From: Pontibacter rufus
GTDB taxonomy: Bacteria > Bacteroidota > Bacteroidia > Cytophagales > Hymenobacteraceae
Direction: 5' to 3'
DNA length: 64,000 bases
Assembly: GCF_015694705.1 (NCBI RefSeq)
Contig: NZ_JADQDR010000010.1
Coordinates: 149,691-213,690, forward strand
Positions 8,537 to 17,847 of this stretch are shown piece after piece. Below the pieces are notes generated by a model. That model worked only from the letters and a program-made list of their open reading frames with translations. It was not told the DNA's origin and searched no databases. The position numbers and the translations under genes were made by a program. Numbering within the stretch: position 1 is the stretch's first letter; every line of letters begins with the position of its first letter.

Positions 8537-9910
8537 ATGTCTGGTTTATATTCAAAATACATTAAGTTAATTCACTTCTTAGGTGATATTGCCGCCATAG
8601 CAATATCCATTGTTCTGGCATATGTCCTTAGCCACTCAGTGACAGATGAACCCAATTATCTGGTATCATTTCTCTTTTCTTTAACCAGTTGGCTGCTTTG
8701 CACGGCTTTACTAGGTACTTATAAAGTAAATCGCGTCACCAGAAGAATAAATGTGGTGTTTACGGCTCTGAAAGCGATATTGCTTTACATTGTTTTAATT
8801 GAAGCAGGGCTTAACCTGGCTGAAATTGTATCTGTGCCGCGGGAAGCTCTTTTCTTGCACTACCTGATTTTAACATGCCTGATAGTTTTCTGGAGAGTTG
8901 CCGTCACCACGGCGCTGAGAATTTACAGGAGAAATGGCTACAACCTGCGCAATGTCATCATCGCCGGCCTGAACGATACCGGACTGGAACTTGAATACTT
9001 TTTCAAAATGCACCCCGAGTATGGCTATAACTTCCTGGGCTTTTTTGATAATAAAAGCACGGACGGAGTCACCTTAAAAGGCCGGATCAGCGAAATAGAA
9101 ACTTTTGCCCTGCTAAATGATGTGGATGAGATTTATTGCTGCCCTTATGAATTAGACAAGCATGAAATAACGCAGCTTCTTGATTTCGCAGACAATAACC
9201 TGATTCGCATTAAATTTTTACCGGTACCCGGCAGCCAGCCCTACCAGAAATTGAAAATAGATTTTAATGACGTTTTCCCGGTGCTCCTTGTCCGGGCACT
9301 GCCCCTGGATGATGTCATTAATAAATTCATCAAAAGAGCTTTTGATATCGTCTTCTCTCTTGCCGTTATACTTTTTGTTTTGTCGTGGCTGATACCATTG
9401 GTGGCGCTGGCGATTAAAATCACGTCTAAAGGTCCTGTTTTCTTCAAGCAGACGCGTTCGGGCATAGATAACAAAGATTTCCAGTGTTATAAACTGAGAA
9501 GTATGTATGTGAATGATGATGCCAACCTGCTGCTTGCACGCAAAGGAGACTCCCGCATTACGCCTGTCGGGGCTTTTATCCGAAAAACGAGTATAGACGA
9601 GCTTCCCCAGTTTTTTAATGTGTTGTTAGGCCAGATGTCCATAGTCGGGCCAAGGCCGCATATGTTGAAGTTAGGGGAAGAATACGCGCAGGTAGCGAAC
9701 AAATACATGGTGCGCCACTTCATCAAGCCTGGTATTACGGGCCTCTCGCAGGTGCGCGGCTATCGGGGCGACACCTCTGAGCTATACCAGATACGGGGCC
9801 GTGTAAAGCTGGATATCTTCTATCTTGTAAACTGGTCGTTTTTGCTTGACCTGAAGATAATTTTTTATACCATTTATAATGTTGTTAAAGGCGATAAAGC
9901 TGCTTTTTAA
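8537..9910 (+). CDS. Undecaprenyl-phosphate sugar phosphotransferase (WbaP/WcaJ-like)
   Basis: 457 residues: four to five N-terminal membrane helices, a central Rossmann-like CoA-binding-type domain (NVIIAGLNDTGLELEY), and a C-terminal bacterial sugar transferase domain. The catalytic domain begins KRAFDIVFSLAVILF and contains GPVFFKQTRSG, KLRSM, TSIDELPQFFNVLLGQMS and VGPRP, then ITGLSQVRG, all hallmarks of polyisoprenyl-phosphate hexose-1-phosphate transferases. It transfers a sugar-1-phosphate to undecaprenyl phosphate, the first step of repeat-unit synthesis, at the inner membrane. It likely initiates the glycan assembled by the genes upstream. Confidence 0.93.
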   Translation: MSGLYSKYIKLIHFLGDIAAIAISIVLAYVLSHSVTDEPNYLVSFLFSLTSWLLCTALLGTYKVNRVTRRINVVFTALKAILLYIVLIEAGLNLAEIVSVPREALFLHYLILTCLIVFWRVAVTTALRIYRRNGYNLRNVIIAGLNDTGLELEYFFKMHPEYGYNFLGFFDNKSTDGVTLKGRISEIETFALLNDVDEIYCCPYELDKHEITQLLDFADNNLIRIKFLPVPGSQPYQKLKIDFNDVFPVLLVRALPLDDVINKFIKRAFDIVFSLAVILFVLSWLIPLVALAIKITSKGPVFFKQTRSGIDNKDFQCYKLRSMYVNDDANLLLARKGDSRITPVGAFIRKTSIDELPQFFNVLLGQMSIVGPRPHMLKLGEEYAQVANKYMVRHFIKPGITGLSQVRGYRGDTSELYQIRGRVKLDIFYLVNWSFLLDLKIIFYTIYNVVKGDKAAF

Positions 9911-10012
9911 ATTTGCCCTTCTGCACAGCTGAAAGTAAACTACTGCATCTTCTCAACTCTCCACCCGCTTTTGCTACAGTTTTAGTAACTTCGCCGGCAA
10001 ACTGGCGAAAGC

Positions 10013-11410
10013 ATGAGCAAAGAGAAACCAAGTATACCCAAAGGAACACGCGATTTTGGCCCTGCTGTGGTGGTCAAACGTAATTATATTTTCGGCATTA
10101 TCAGGCGCACCTTCGAGAAATTTGGCTACCTGCCCCTCGAAACCCCGGCCATGGAGCAACTGTCGGTGCTGACGGGCAAGTATGGCGAGGAAGGCGATCA
10201 GCTGATCTTCAAAATCCTGAATTCCGGCGATTTCCTAGCTAAGACCACTCCTGAAGACATCAGCAAAGGGCACAAACACCTGACACGCAAAGTATCAGAA
10301 AAGGCGCTGCGCTACGACCTGACAGTACCTTTTGCCCGCTTCGTGGTGATGAACCGCAACGAGATTACATTTCCGTTTAAGCGCTACCAGATTCAGCCCG
10401 TATGGCGTGCCGACAGGCCGCAAAAAGGTCGTTACCGCGAGTTTTACCAGTGCGACGCCGACGTAGTTGGCACCAGTTCACTGCTCTGCGAAGCCGAGAT
10501 TGTGCAGATGATAAACGAAGTGCTTAGCACCCTCGGCCTTACAGATTTCACTATCAAAATAAACCACCGCGGTGTGCTGGCAGGTATAGCCGAAGCCATT
10601 GGCGAAAAAGGCCGCGAGAGCGATATCTGTGTAGCCATTGACAAGCTGGATAAAATCGGGCCGGAAGGCGTGCGCAAGGAGCTGCTGGAGCGCGGCATTT
10701 CTGAAAAAGCTGTTGACAAGCTGGAGCCCCTTTATACTTTGAGCGGCAGCAACGAAGAGCTGCTGGAGCAATTGCAGGTTATACTTGGCGAAACAGCAGA
10801 AGGGCAGCGCGGCCTGAAAGATCTGCGCGAAGTGTGGGCATACTTACTGGGTCTCAACAGCCAGGCATTATCAGCGCAAAATGCGTCCGGTATTCCGCGC
10901 CTGCTGCTGGACGTAACCCTGGCACGGGGCCTCTCCTATTACACCGGCTGCATCTTCGAGGTAAAAGTTAACAATGTAAGTATGGGCAGCATCAGCGGGG
11001 GCGGCCGCTACGATAACCTGACGGGCATGTTTGGACTGCCGGGTGTGTCGGGCGTGGGCTTTTCGTTTGGCGTAGACCGTATTTACGATGTGCTGGACGA
11101 ATTGCAGCTCTTCCCGGACAGCAGCCAGGCAGGCACCAAAGTGCTAATCGTACAGTTCGATAAGGAATCGGAGTTGTATGCTTTGCCTTTGCTGCAGCAA
11201 CTGCGCGATGCAGGCATTGCCGCCGAACTATACCCCGAAGCAGCCAAACTGAAAAAGCAGTTGAGTTATGCCGATCAGAAAAACATCCCTTATGCGCTGC
11301 TGATTGGCTCTGAGGAAATGGCAAGCGGGCGGCTTAAACTGCGCAACATGCAACGCGGCGAACAGCAGGAACTGGCTATCAACGATGTTATCGCCCATCT
11401 CACCAGATAA
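10013..11410 (+). CDS. hisS: Histidine-tRNA ligase
   Basis: 465 residues, a normal bacterial HisRS length. Class II motifs are visible: motif 1 in the PLETPAMEQLSVLTGKYGEEG region, motif 2 around RYREFYQCDADVVG, the histidine-specific LLLDVTLARGLSYYTGCIFE and SGGGRYDNLTGMFG, and motif 3 in GVGFSFGVDRIYDVL. A C-terminal anticodon-binding domain follows (about 370-460). It charges tRNA-His in the cytoplasm. The next gene, histidine ammonia-lyase, starts eight bases after the stop, so the two are probably cotranscribed. Confidence 0.95.
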   Translation: MSKEKPSIPKGTRDFGPAVVVKRNYIFGIIRRTFEKFGYLPLETPAMEQLSVLTGKYGEEGDQLIFKILNSGDFLAKTTPEDISKGHKHLTRKVSEKALRYDLTVPFARFVVMNRNEITFPFKRYQIQPVWRADRPQKGRYREFYQCDADVVGTSSLLCEAEIVQMINEVLSTLGLTDFTIKINHRGVLAGIAEAIGEKGRESDICVAIDKLDKIGPEGVRKELLERGISEKAVDKLEPLYTLSGSNEELLEQLQVILGETAEGQRGLKDLREVWAYLLGLNSQALSAQNASGIPRLLLDVTLARGLSYYTGCIFEVKVNNVSMGSISGGGRYDNLTGMFGLPGVSGVGFSFGVDRIYDVLDELQLFPDSSQAGTKVLIVQFDKESELYALPLLQQLRDAGIAAELYPEAAKLKKQLSYADQKNIPYALLIGSEEMASGRLKLRNMQRGEQQELAINDVIAHLTR

Positions 11411-11418
11411 ACGGCTCC

Positions 11419-12909
11419 ATGGATAACATACATTACATTTCCGGCGAGTACCTGACACTGGAGACTGTTGAAACGGTGCTGACGCAGAAGTATACGCTGG
11501 CACTTTCGGAAGAAGCGGAGCACCGCATTGTGCGTTGCTACGAGTACCTGCACCAAAAAATCGGCGGCGCTGAAGGCAGCATCTACGGTATTAACACGGG
11601 TTTTGGCGCACTGTGCAACCGTAAAATTCCCACCAGCGATGTAGAGCAACTGCAGCGTAATCTGATGATGTCGCATGCCTGCGGCACCGGCGCCGAAGCA
11701 CCGCATGAGGTGGTAAAACTCATGCTGCTGCTCAAAATTCAGTCGCTGGCTTATGGCCACAGCGGGGTGCAGCTGAAAACGGTAAAGCGCCTCATCGACT
11801 TCTATAACCGCGATATTTACCCGATAGTATACCAGCAGGGATCGTTGGGCGCAAGCGGCGACCTGGCGCCATTGGCACACCTGTGCCTGCCGCTGCTGGG
11901 TTTGGGCGAAGTATACTTTCAGGGCTATAAGCTGGCCAGCGAGCACGTACTGGAAATGTTCAGTTGGGAGCCCATTACTTTGAAGGCAAAGGAAGGTCTG
12001 GCTCTGCTCAACGGCACGCAGTTTATGAGCGCTTATGGTGTGTATACTTTGCTGATGGCAAACCGCCTGTCTGCACAGGCCGACATGGTGGGCGCGCTAT
12101 CGCTGGATGCCTTTGATGGCCGCATAGAACCGTTTAACGAACTCATTCACCGCATCAGGCCGCACCAGGGGCAGCTGGAAACAGCGCAGGTTGTCCGGGA
12201 GCTATTGGAGGGCAGTGAAATTATTGTGCGCGAGAAGCAGCACGTGCAGGACCCCTACTCTTTCCGCTGTATGCCGCAGGTGCACGGGGCTTCCAAAGAT
12301 GCTATCCGCTACGCAGGGCAGGTGTTTCTGACAGAAATAAATTCGGTAACGGATAACCCGAACATCTTTCCGGAGGAAGACACCATTATTTCAGGTGGTA
12401 ACTTTCATGGGCAGCCGCTGGCACTGGCGCTGGACTTTCTGGCTATCGCGGTGACCGAACTGGGCAGCATCTCCGAGCGCCGCACTTATCAGCTGATTTC
12501 CGGTTTGCGCGGGCTGCCCGAGTTTCTGGTAGCAGAGCCGGGGCTGAATTCAGGCTTTATGATTAGCCAGTACACGGCAGCTTCTATCGTAAGCCAGAGC
12601 AAGCAGTTGTGTACGCCCGCCTCTGTCGACTCTATCCCATCGTCCAACAACCAGGAAGACCATGTAAGTATGGGTGCCAACGCGGCTACCAAACTTTACC
12701 AGGTGGTACACAACACTGAACGTGTGCTGGCTATTGAACTGATGAATGCGGTGCAGGCGCTGGATTTCCGGAGGCCGCTGCAAACCTCACCTATACTTGA
12801 AAAGCTGGTAGCCGCTTACCGCGATAAGATACCGTTTGTGTCTACTGATCGCGTGCTGCACCACGATATCATGCAAAGCATCGCTTTTCTTCATACTTAT
12901 ACTTTTTAA
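11419..12909 (+). CDS. hutH: Histidine ammonia-lyase
   Basis: 496 residues, family-typical length. The segment GSLGASGDLAPLAHL contains the Ala-Ser-Gly triad that cyclises into the MIO electrophile. YGINTGFGALCNRKI near residue 54 holds the conserved Tyr, and NGTQFMSAYG follows. It removes ammonia from histidine to give urocanate. The other hut genes are not nearby. Coupling to hisS by an eight-base gap puts histidine charging and histidine breakdown in one transcript. An aromatic-amino-acid ammonia-lyase of the same family is a weaker alternative, given the hisS context. Confidence 0.9.
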   Translation: MDNIHYISGEYLTLETVETVLTQKYTLALSEEAEHRIVRCYEYLHQKIGGAEGSIYGINTGFGALCNRKIPTSDVEQLQRNLMMSHACGTGAEAPHEVVKLMLLLKIQSLAYGHSGVQLKTVKRLIDFYNRDIYPIVYQQGSLGASGDLAPLAHLCLPLLGLGEVYFQGYKLASEHVLEMFSWEPITLKAKEGLALLNGTQFMSAYGVYTLLMANRLSAQADMVGALSLDAFDGRIEPFNELIHRIRPHQGQLETAQVVRELLEGSEIIVREKQHVQDPYSFRCMPQVHGASKDAIRYAGQVFLTEINSVTDNPNIFPEEDTIISGGNFHGQPLALALDFLAIAVTELGSISERRTYQLISGLRGLPEFLVAEPGLNSGFMISQYTAASIVSQSKQLCTPASVDSIPSSNNQEDHVSMGANAATKLYQVVHNTERVLAIELMNAVQALDFRRPLQTSPILEKLVAAYRDKIPFVSTDRVLHHDIMQSIAFLHTYTF

Positions 12910-12950
12910 CAGCATCATTAAGCCTTACTGTAAAGGAAATCTATAACCCA

Positions 12951-13409
12951 ATGGAAGCTCAGCCAATTGACAGGGTTGAATCTAAAAGAATGGAGAAGTT
13001 TAAAAAGCTATTCTTTTATATAGGTTTTATTTCTGTAATAATATTAGCATATAAAGTTTCTACCAGAACAAACCATTCTGGTACAACGGGTTTTTTGCTT
13101 GACTGTCTGTTGATAGTATTCTCGATCTATTTGACCTTCAGAAGCTTTAGAAATGCCATAGGCCGAACAGGACAATTCATTGAATGGCGCGAATTTGATA
13201 TCCAATACAAATTAAAAGAAGATGACTCAGTTAAAACTATACCAATTAAAACTATCAAGAATATAAACATTGGTCTGGACAAGATTATAGTTGAAACTAC
13301 CACGAATTCCTATAGGCTTGACATTGAAGACTTCACTAAGTATGAAACAATAAAACGTATCAAGAATAACTTTGAAAGAATAAAAATATCCGTGTCTAAG
13401 CACACCTAA
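12951..13409 (+). CDS. Hypothetical membrane-anchored protein with PH-like domain
   Basis: 152 residues, not recognised as a named family. Two hydrophobic segments (about 18-36 and 46-65) form a hairpin. The C-terminal half reads as alternating beta-strand text (VKTIPIKTIKNINIGLDKIIVE), like bacterial PH-type domains of small membrane proteins. The gene is visibly richer in A+T than hisS/hutH before it, which suggests later acquisition. Start at the first ATG (12951); Met14 is an alternative. Confidence 0.6.
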   Translation: MEAQPIDRVESKRMEKFKKLFFYIGFISVIILAYKVSTRTNHSGTTGFLLDCLLIVFSIYLTFRSFRNAIGRTGQFIEWREFDIQYKLKEDDSVKTIPIKTIKNINIGLDKIIVETTTNSYRLDIEDFTKYETIKRIKNNFERIKISVSKHT

Positions 13410-13523
13410 ACTTCAGCTTCGTTACCATTTATCCAACAAGTATGTAAAAGCATCCCTCTACACAATAATTTTTTGTGTTTGTACATTATGTAAATAAAAG
13501 AAGCAGCCAAACTGATATCATTT

Positions 13524-15446
13524 TTGAAATTCCTGTTCGCCATATTATTTATACTTGCAGGCTTCTTCTCTGCTTCGGCACAGAGCGAAACCCCCGGCTG
13601 CTTTAAAGCCTACGATGCGCAGGGGCAGGAAATCACAACGCTGTGCGCAGATCAGGAAGTCTCTTTTCAGGACTGTGGCAACAAGGTGCCCGACGAGAAC
13701 GAGTACTATGTATTTGACTACAAAAATGGCAGCGCAATTCCGACACCGGCATCGCCGGAGAAAAAACATACCTACCATGCTCCCGGCAAATACCGGGTGC
13801 TGCAGATTGCCAATTATGGCGGCGCCACCCTCACCGACACCGTATCGCAGGTATATGAAGTAAAGGAGGTAATACCGCCTGATTTTACAACTACCGCCTG
13901 CGCCAGCCGGAACATCAACGTTTCTATAACCGACCAGCGCTACGACCGCTACATCCTGAACTTTGGCGACGGGCAGCAACAGCCGGCAATACCAGGCGGC
14001 CAGTACAGCCATACTTACGCCACTGAAGGTACTTACACGCTTACCCTTACCGGTTCCTTTACCGGCGCTCCCTGCCAGGGCACAGCCACACAGGAAATTA
14101 CTGTACAAGGAAAAATACCGGCGCCGAAGCTCGCCAAACTTGAGGTGCAGCAACAGGCAGTATCAGGGCAGTTGCAGCTCACTTTACAGAACCTGCAGCC
14201 GGGCCGGAGCTATTTGATTGAGCAGCAAAAAAACACAAGCATCGGTTTCAGGGTCATCGCAACCATCAGCAAGGTGGTGCAGGCGACGTTTGTGCACCAG
14301 CTCACCGGCATCAATACAACAGAAAGCGCTTTGTATCGCATCCGCCCCATAGACGATTGCGGCACTGTGTTAAATGAATTCTCTAATGTTATAGGCAACG
14401 TTGTGCTGAGCGCTACCCCTGCAGAAAAGGAAATAGCGCTGAACTGGAATTCCTTGCCCGGCGCTTCGGAAGGCTATGCACTTTACCGCAACGGCAGCCT
14501 CCTTAAAACCATAGATAAAGCTACTACCAGTTACTCCGATACAGACGTAAGTTGTGGCCAAAACTATACTTACCAGCTGATAGCTTTATATCCGGACGAT
14601 GTGCAGTCAGCTTCCGTGACGCAGCAGGCAGAGATTTCTTCAACGGCTACGCCACCCAAGGGCCATTTAGTTTCTACTTTCGATTTAAATAACCAGTTAC
14701 AACTCACACTGGATGTTCCGCAGGGGCAACAGGCGCAGCAGGTTACTTTTGAGCGAAGTATAGCCGGCGCAAACTATGAAGCATTGGCCTCATCGCCGCA
14801 AAACACTTATACGGATGCGGCTATAGACATAAACAAAGCACCCTGCTACCGCGCCGGTTACACCGACGCCTGCGGCAACAGCTCCGCCCCCAGCAATATC
14901 ACCTGCCCCATACTCCTGCAGGCCGCGAGCGCTGCAGACGGAAGCACCAACCTGAACTGGACCAAGTATGAAGGCTTTACGGATGGCGTGGAACAGTATA
15001 CAGTAGAGCTGCTAAGCCCGGATAAACAGCTTATTGCCAGCTACCCGGCCAGCGGCAACGCTTACACCGACAGAATCCTTGGCGCTGAATCACTCCTGCT
15101 TTATCGCATCAAAGCCTCCGCAAAAAATGATACGGCTATCACCTACTCCAACATCCGGACACTGGAGCAGCCGCTGCAACTTTACATACCAAGCGCCTTT
15201 ACGCCCAACAATGACGGTCTGAACGATGTATTTGAAGTGAAAGGCCGTTTTTTTGAAAATTTCAGGATGCGTATTTACAACAGCATGGGAAACGTGGTAT
15301 ACGAATCGTCGGACGCGACGGCAGGCTGGGACGGCACTTACAAAGGCACGCAGGCGCCTGCCGGAGCCTATGCCTACGATATCAGCATAACGACAGCCGC
15401 AGGCAGCCCCAAACAACGAACCGGCACAGTCACGCTGCTGCGATAG
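13524..15446 (+). CDS. Surface protein with PKD/FN3-like repeats and T9SS type B sorting domain
   Basis: 640 residues. An N-terminal signal peptide (KFLFAILFILAGFFSASAQ) is followed by a PKD-like domain (ILNFGDGQQQP... YSHTYATEGTYTLTLTG), two fibronectin-III-like units with N-L/Y-x-W text (ALNWNSLPG, NLNWTKYEGF) and a C-terminal gliding-motility-associated domain: IPSAFTPNNDGLNDVFEV, MRIYNSMGNVVYESS, GWDGTYKG, PAGAYAYDI. This C-terminus directs export through the type IX secretion system. The start appears to be TTG at 13524; an in-frame stop lies 11 codons upstream with no ATG between. Probably an adhesin-like cell-surface or extracellular protein. Confidence 0.85.
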   Translation: MKFLFAILFILAGFFSASAQSETPGCFKAYDAQGQEITTLCADQEVSFQDCGNKVPDENEYYVFDYKNGSAIPTPASPEKKHTYHAPGKYRVLQIANYGGATLTDTVSQVYEVKEVIPPDFTTTACASRNINVSITDQRYDRYILNFGDGQQQPAIPGGQYSHTYATEGTYTLTLTGSFTGAPCQGTATQEITVQGKIPAPKLAKLEVQQQAVSGQLQLTLQNLQPGRSYLIEQQKNTSIGFRVIATISKVVQATFVHQLTGINTTESALYRIRPIDDCGTVLNEFSNVIGNVVLSATPAEKEIALNWNSLPGASEGYALYRNGSLLKTIDKATTSYSDTDVSCGQNYTYQLIALYPDDVQSASVTQQAEISSTATPPKGHLVSTFDLNNQLQLTLDVPQGQQAQQVTFERSIAGANYEALASSPQNTYTDAAIDINKAPCYRAGYTDACGNSSAPSNITCPILLQAASAADGSTNLNWTKYEGFTDGVEQYTVELLSPDKQLIASYPASGNAYTDRILGAESLLLYRIKASAKNDTAITYSNIRTLEQPLQLYIPSAFTPNNDGLNDVFEVKGRFFENFRMRIYNSMGNVVYESSDATAGWDGTYKGTQAPAGAYAYDISITTAAGSPKQRTGTVTLLR

Positions 15447-15660
15447 CTATACTTATAACGTGCAAGTATAAAAGCATTTTGGCGATAAATTTTATAGTGC
15501 TCCTCGCTCAGGTTTCGTATTTGTCTGAATCCGGATTATCAGGATTTTGGGATGGACAGGATGTATGAAGTACAAATTTTGAAACAGGTCTAATTTAATT
15601 TTACTGCCTTTACTCTATAAGACAGATGCAGTTAAGGCTTATTTGAGTTGTAAGAATTTG

Positions 15661-15720
15661 TCATCCTGGAAGGATCTTGTGAGCTACATGCAGGTAACTC
15701 ACAAGATCCCTCCAGGATGA
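15661..15720. repeat. 23-bp inverted repeat (palindromic element)
   Basis: Arms 15661-15683 and 15698-15720 are complementary over 23 bases with one mismatch and a 14-base loop; each arm contains GGATCTTGTGAG or its complement. It is not followed by a T-run and lies about 215 bases beyond the preceding stop, so it looks more like a dispersed palindromic unit than a simple terminator. Confidence 0.75.
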
Positions 15721-15830
15721 TAGAACCAAAAAGACGTATTATTCTTTTGGCAAAAAGGAAGTAACATAAAGTATCATTCCTGGAATCCCAATTCAGATAC
15801 TCTATACTTATACTTTAGATATTATGCTTG

Positions 15831-15838
15831 TATCTTTG
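15831..15838 (+). promoter_or_regulatory. Putative Bacteroidota -7 promoter element for ybaB
   Basis: TATCTTTG matches the phylum's TAnnTTTG -7 consensus and lies 57 bases before the ybaB start. No equally good -33 TTG was found at the expected spacing. Confidence 0.5.
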
Positions 15839-15895
15839 CGTGCGCCACAGGCAAAGATGCTTTAGCCTCGTACAGATACTTTAAAAAGAAAAACT

Positions 15896-16231
15896 ATGTT
15901 TGATATGTTCGGCATGATGGGCAAGATGAAAGAAGTCCAGGCCAAAATGAAAGAAGCACAGGATAATTTACAGCACATCACAGTTACGGCAGAATCCGGT
16001 GCCGGGCTGGTGAAAGCGACGGTAAACGGACAGCGCAAGCTCCTGAAAATAGAAATAGACGAATCGATTCTGAATACCAACGACCAGGACATGGTGAATG
16101 ATCTGGTGGTTGCGGCCGTGAACAATGCCATGCTGACAGCCGGGGAACGCGCGCAGGAAGAGATAAAAAAGCAGACAGAAGGCTTGTTGCCCAATATTCC
16201 GGGTTTAGACCTCGGCAGCCTTGGCCTTTAG
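15896..16231 (+). CDS. YbaB/EbfC family nucleoid-associated protein
   Basis: 111 residues, family length. The N-terminus is Met-rich and helical (MFDMFGMMGKMKEVQAKMKE) followed by VTAESGAGLVKATVNGQRKLLKIEID, the beta-sheet core of YbaB, and helix LVVAAVNNAM. The family binds DNA as a dimer. A promoter-like TATCTTTG lies upstream. The next glycosyltransferase gene starts inside its last codons. Confidence 0.92.
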   Translation: MFDMFGMMGKMKEVQAKMKEAQDNLQHITVTAESGAGLVKATVNGQRKLLKIEIDESILNTNDQDMVNDLVVAAVNNAMLTAGERAQEEIKKQTEGLLPNIPGLDLGSLGL

Positions 16232-17243
16232 TACGCCGCACACAGCCGTTGTTATACTTAACTGGAACGGGCTCCGCTACCTGCAGCAGTTTCTGCCGTC
16301 GGTTGTAGCAAACAGTTCAGGCTGCGAAATCATTGTGGCCGACAATGCTTCCACCGATGGTTCTGTTGCTTTTCTGCAGGCACATTTTCCACAGGTGCGC
16401 CTCATCCTGCTACCCGAAAATTATGGCTTCTGCGAAGGGTACAACCGGGCGCTGCGCCAGGTACAGGCCTCCTACTACGTGCTGCTGAATTCTGATGTGG
16501 ACGTTCCGCCCGGCTGGACAATTCCGATCCTGAACCTGATGGAGTCCGATGCAGGTATAGCCGTTTGCCAGCCGAAAATAAATGCGCAGCAGCACCCCTG
16601 TTTCCTGGAATATGCCGGTGCCGGTGGCGGTATGATAGATGCTGTCGGGTATCCGTTTTGCCGTGGCCGCCTGTTCGAAACGCTGGAAGAGGACTACGGG
16701 CAGTATAATGATGTGCAGGAGATCTTCTGGGCAACCGGCGCCTGCCTGTTTGTGCGCAGCGAAGTATACCATACCCTGGGTGGGCTGGAACCGGAATTTT
16801 TCGCGCACATGGAGGAAATTGACTTTTGCTGGCGTGCCCAGAATGCCGGTTATAAAGTGATGTATAACGGCCACAGCCAGGTATACCACGTAGGCGGCGG
16901 CACGCTGCATAAATCCAATCCGCGCAAAACCTTCCTTAATTTCCGCAACGGGCTGGCACTGCTGTATAAAAACCTGCCTGCCCGGGAGCTTTTCCCGACC
17001 ATGGCTCTGCGTATAGTACTCGACTGGACTGCGGCTTTACGGATGCTGCTGGCCGGGCAGCAGGGCGATGCCAAAGCGGTGCTGGACGCCCACCTGGCTG
17101 TATTCCGCAAGCGCCATTACTGGCGCAGCCGCCGCAAAGCGCAACCACATAAAAGTAATTTCCCGTACATGGCAGGCGTTTACAGGGGCAGCGTGGTATG
17201 GGCCTATTTTGTCAGGCAAAAGCGGACGGTGCAGGAGCTATAG
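16221..17243 (+). CDS. Glycosyltransferase family 2
   Basis: 340 residues. GT-A motifs: AVVILNWNGLRYLQQFLPSV, IIVADNASTDGSV, YYVLLNSDVDVPPGW (DxD), and FFAHMEEIDFCWRAQNAGY containing the E-x-D-F-x-R catalytic region, all typical of rhamnosyl/galactofuranosyl-type GT2 enzymes. The start is TTG at 16221, overlapping the end of ybaB by 11 bases; no ATG occurs near the beginning. The C-terminal 80 residues are basic and partly hydrophobic. It acts on a cell-envelope glycan in the cytoplasm or at the inner membrane. Confidence 0.85.
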   Translation: MAFSTPHTAVVILNWNGLRYLQQFLPSVVANSSGCEIIVADNASTDGSVAFLQAHFPQVRLILLPENYGFCEGYNRALRQVQASYYVLLNSDVDVPPGWTIPILNLMESDAGIAVCQPKINAQQHPCFLEYAGAGGGMIDAVGYPFCRGRLFETLEEDYGQYNDVQEIFWATGACLFVRSEVYHTLGGLEPEFFAHMEEIDFCWRAQNAGYKVMYNGHSQVYHVGGGTLHKSNPRKTFLNFRNGLALLYKNLPARELFPTMALRIVLDWTAALRMLLAGQQGDAKAVLDAHLAVFRKRHYWRSRRKAQPHKSNFPYMAGVYRGSVVWAYFVRQKRTVQEL

Positions 17244-17456
17244 GTCCCAGACGGTGCTGCGCTCACGGCGCAGGTGCTTTCGCACGTTCATCCAGAAAGC
17301 CAGCGCCAGGTAAATAATCACCGGCGAACCCATCGTCAGGAACGAAAGGTAGATAAAGGTCAGGCGAATGCTGCTGCTGGCAAAACCTAATTTTTCACCC
17401 AGCATCGTACAAACACCAAACGCCCGTGATTCGATAAAGTACTGAAGCCTTTTCAT
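17238..17456 (-). CDS. PspC-domain small membrane protein
   Basis: 72 residues. The text FGVCTMLGEKLGFASSSIRLTFIYLSFLTMGSPVIIYLALAF (here FGVCTMLGEKLGF then SSSIRLTFIYLSF) matches the PspC domain: a short helix then a membrane hairpin, with G-V-C-x-x-L-G/A-E. Membrane-bound, function unknown; in proteobacteria PspC senses envelope stress. It converges with the preceding glycosyltransferase, overlapping by six bases. Confidence 0.8.
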   Translation of the reverse strand: MKRLQYFIESRAFGVCTMLGEKLGFASSSIRLTFIYLSFLTMGSPVIIYLALAFWMNVRKHLRRERSTVWDL

Positions 17457-17847
17457 TTAAAGGAATGTTATTCTGAACAAAATACTGTCATCTATGCTTC
17501 AGCTAAAAATTATTAGCTTAGGCAAGTATAACCAATAACGTACAAATATAGTTTACGATGTATTTTTTACGGCGAAAGTTTACGAGAAGATGTGTCACCA
17601 TTACCTGTAAAGCAAAATAAGATTTCTGATGGCCTGTAGCAGGCAAAACAAATAAGTGCTGAAAAGCAGTGCTGATTTGCAAAAGTTATAAGCATGATGC
17701 AGCACAGGTATGGCGATGTGTCATTTAACATCAGCCGCGTAAAATGTGCCTGCAGGAGGAACTTATGCAGCAGAAATGTGGCAAGTACATTGTAAATTGA
17801 CAGACTTCTCTTAATTTTACCCACTGAACCGAGAATGAAATATTTAT
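17457..17847. other. Intergenic region upstream of pspC-like and pdhB genes
   Basis: 391 bases between divergent genes. It is AT-rich with one AAGTATA copy near 17525. No convincing coding frame, hairpin or -7 box was identified, although both flanking genes must draw promoters from it. Confidence 0.4.

Larger units (their letters stand above)
15447..15895. other. Intergenic region with hairpin element and ybaB promoter
   Basis: 449 bases without a gene. They contain several copies of TATACTT/AAGTATA, a long imperfect palindrome at 15661-15720 and a promoter-like TATCTTTG at 15831-15838. No coding frame was found. Confidence 0.6.

Noticed and set aside
11290..11946. 218-codon minus-strand frame across hisS and hutH
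   Set aside because: Antisense shadow of two well-supported genes.
13545..14153. 202-codon minus-strand frame opposite the T9SS surface protein
   Set aside because: Antisense shadow; the plus-strand protein has clear PKD and sorting domains.
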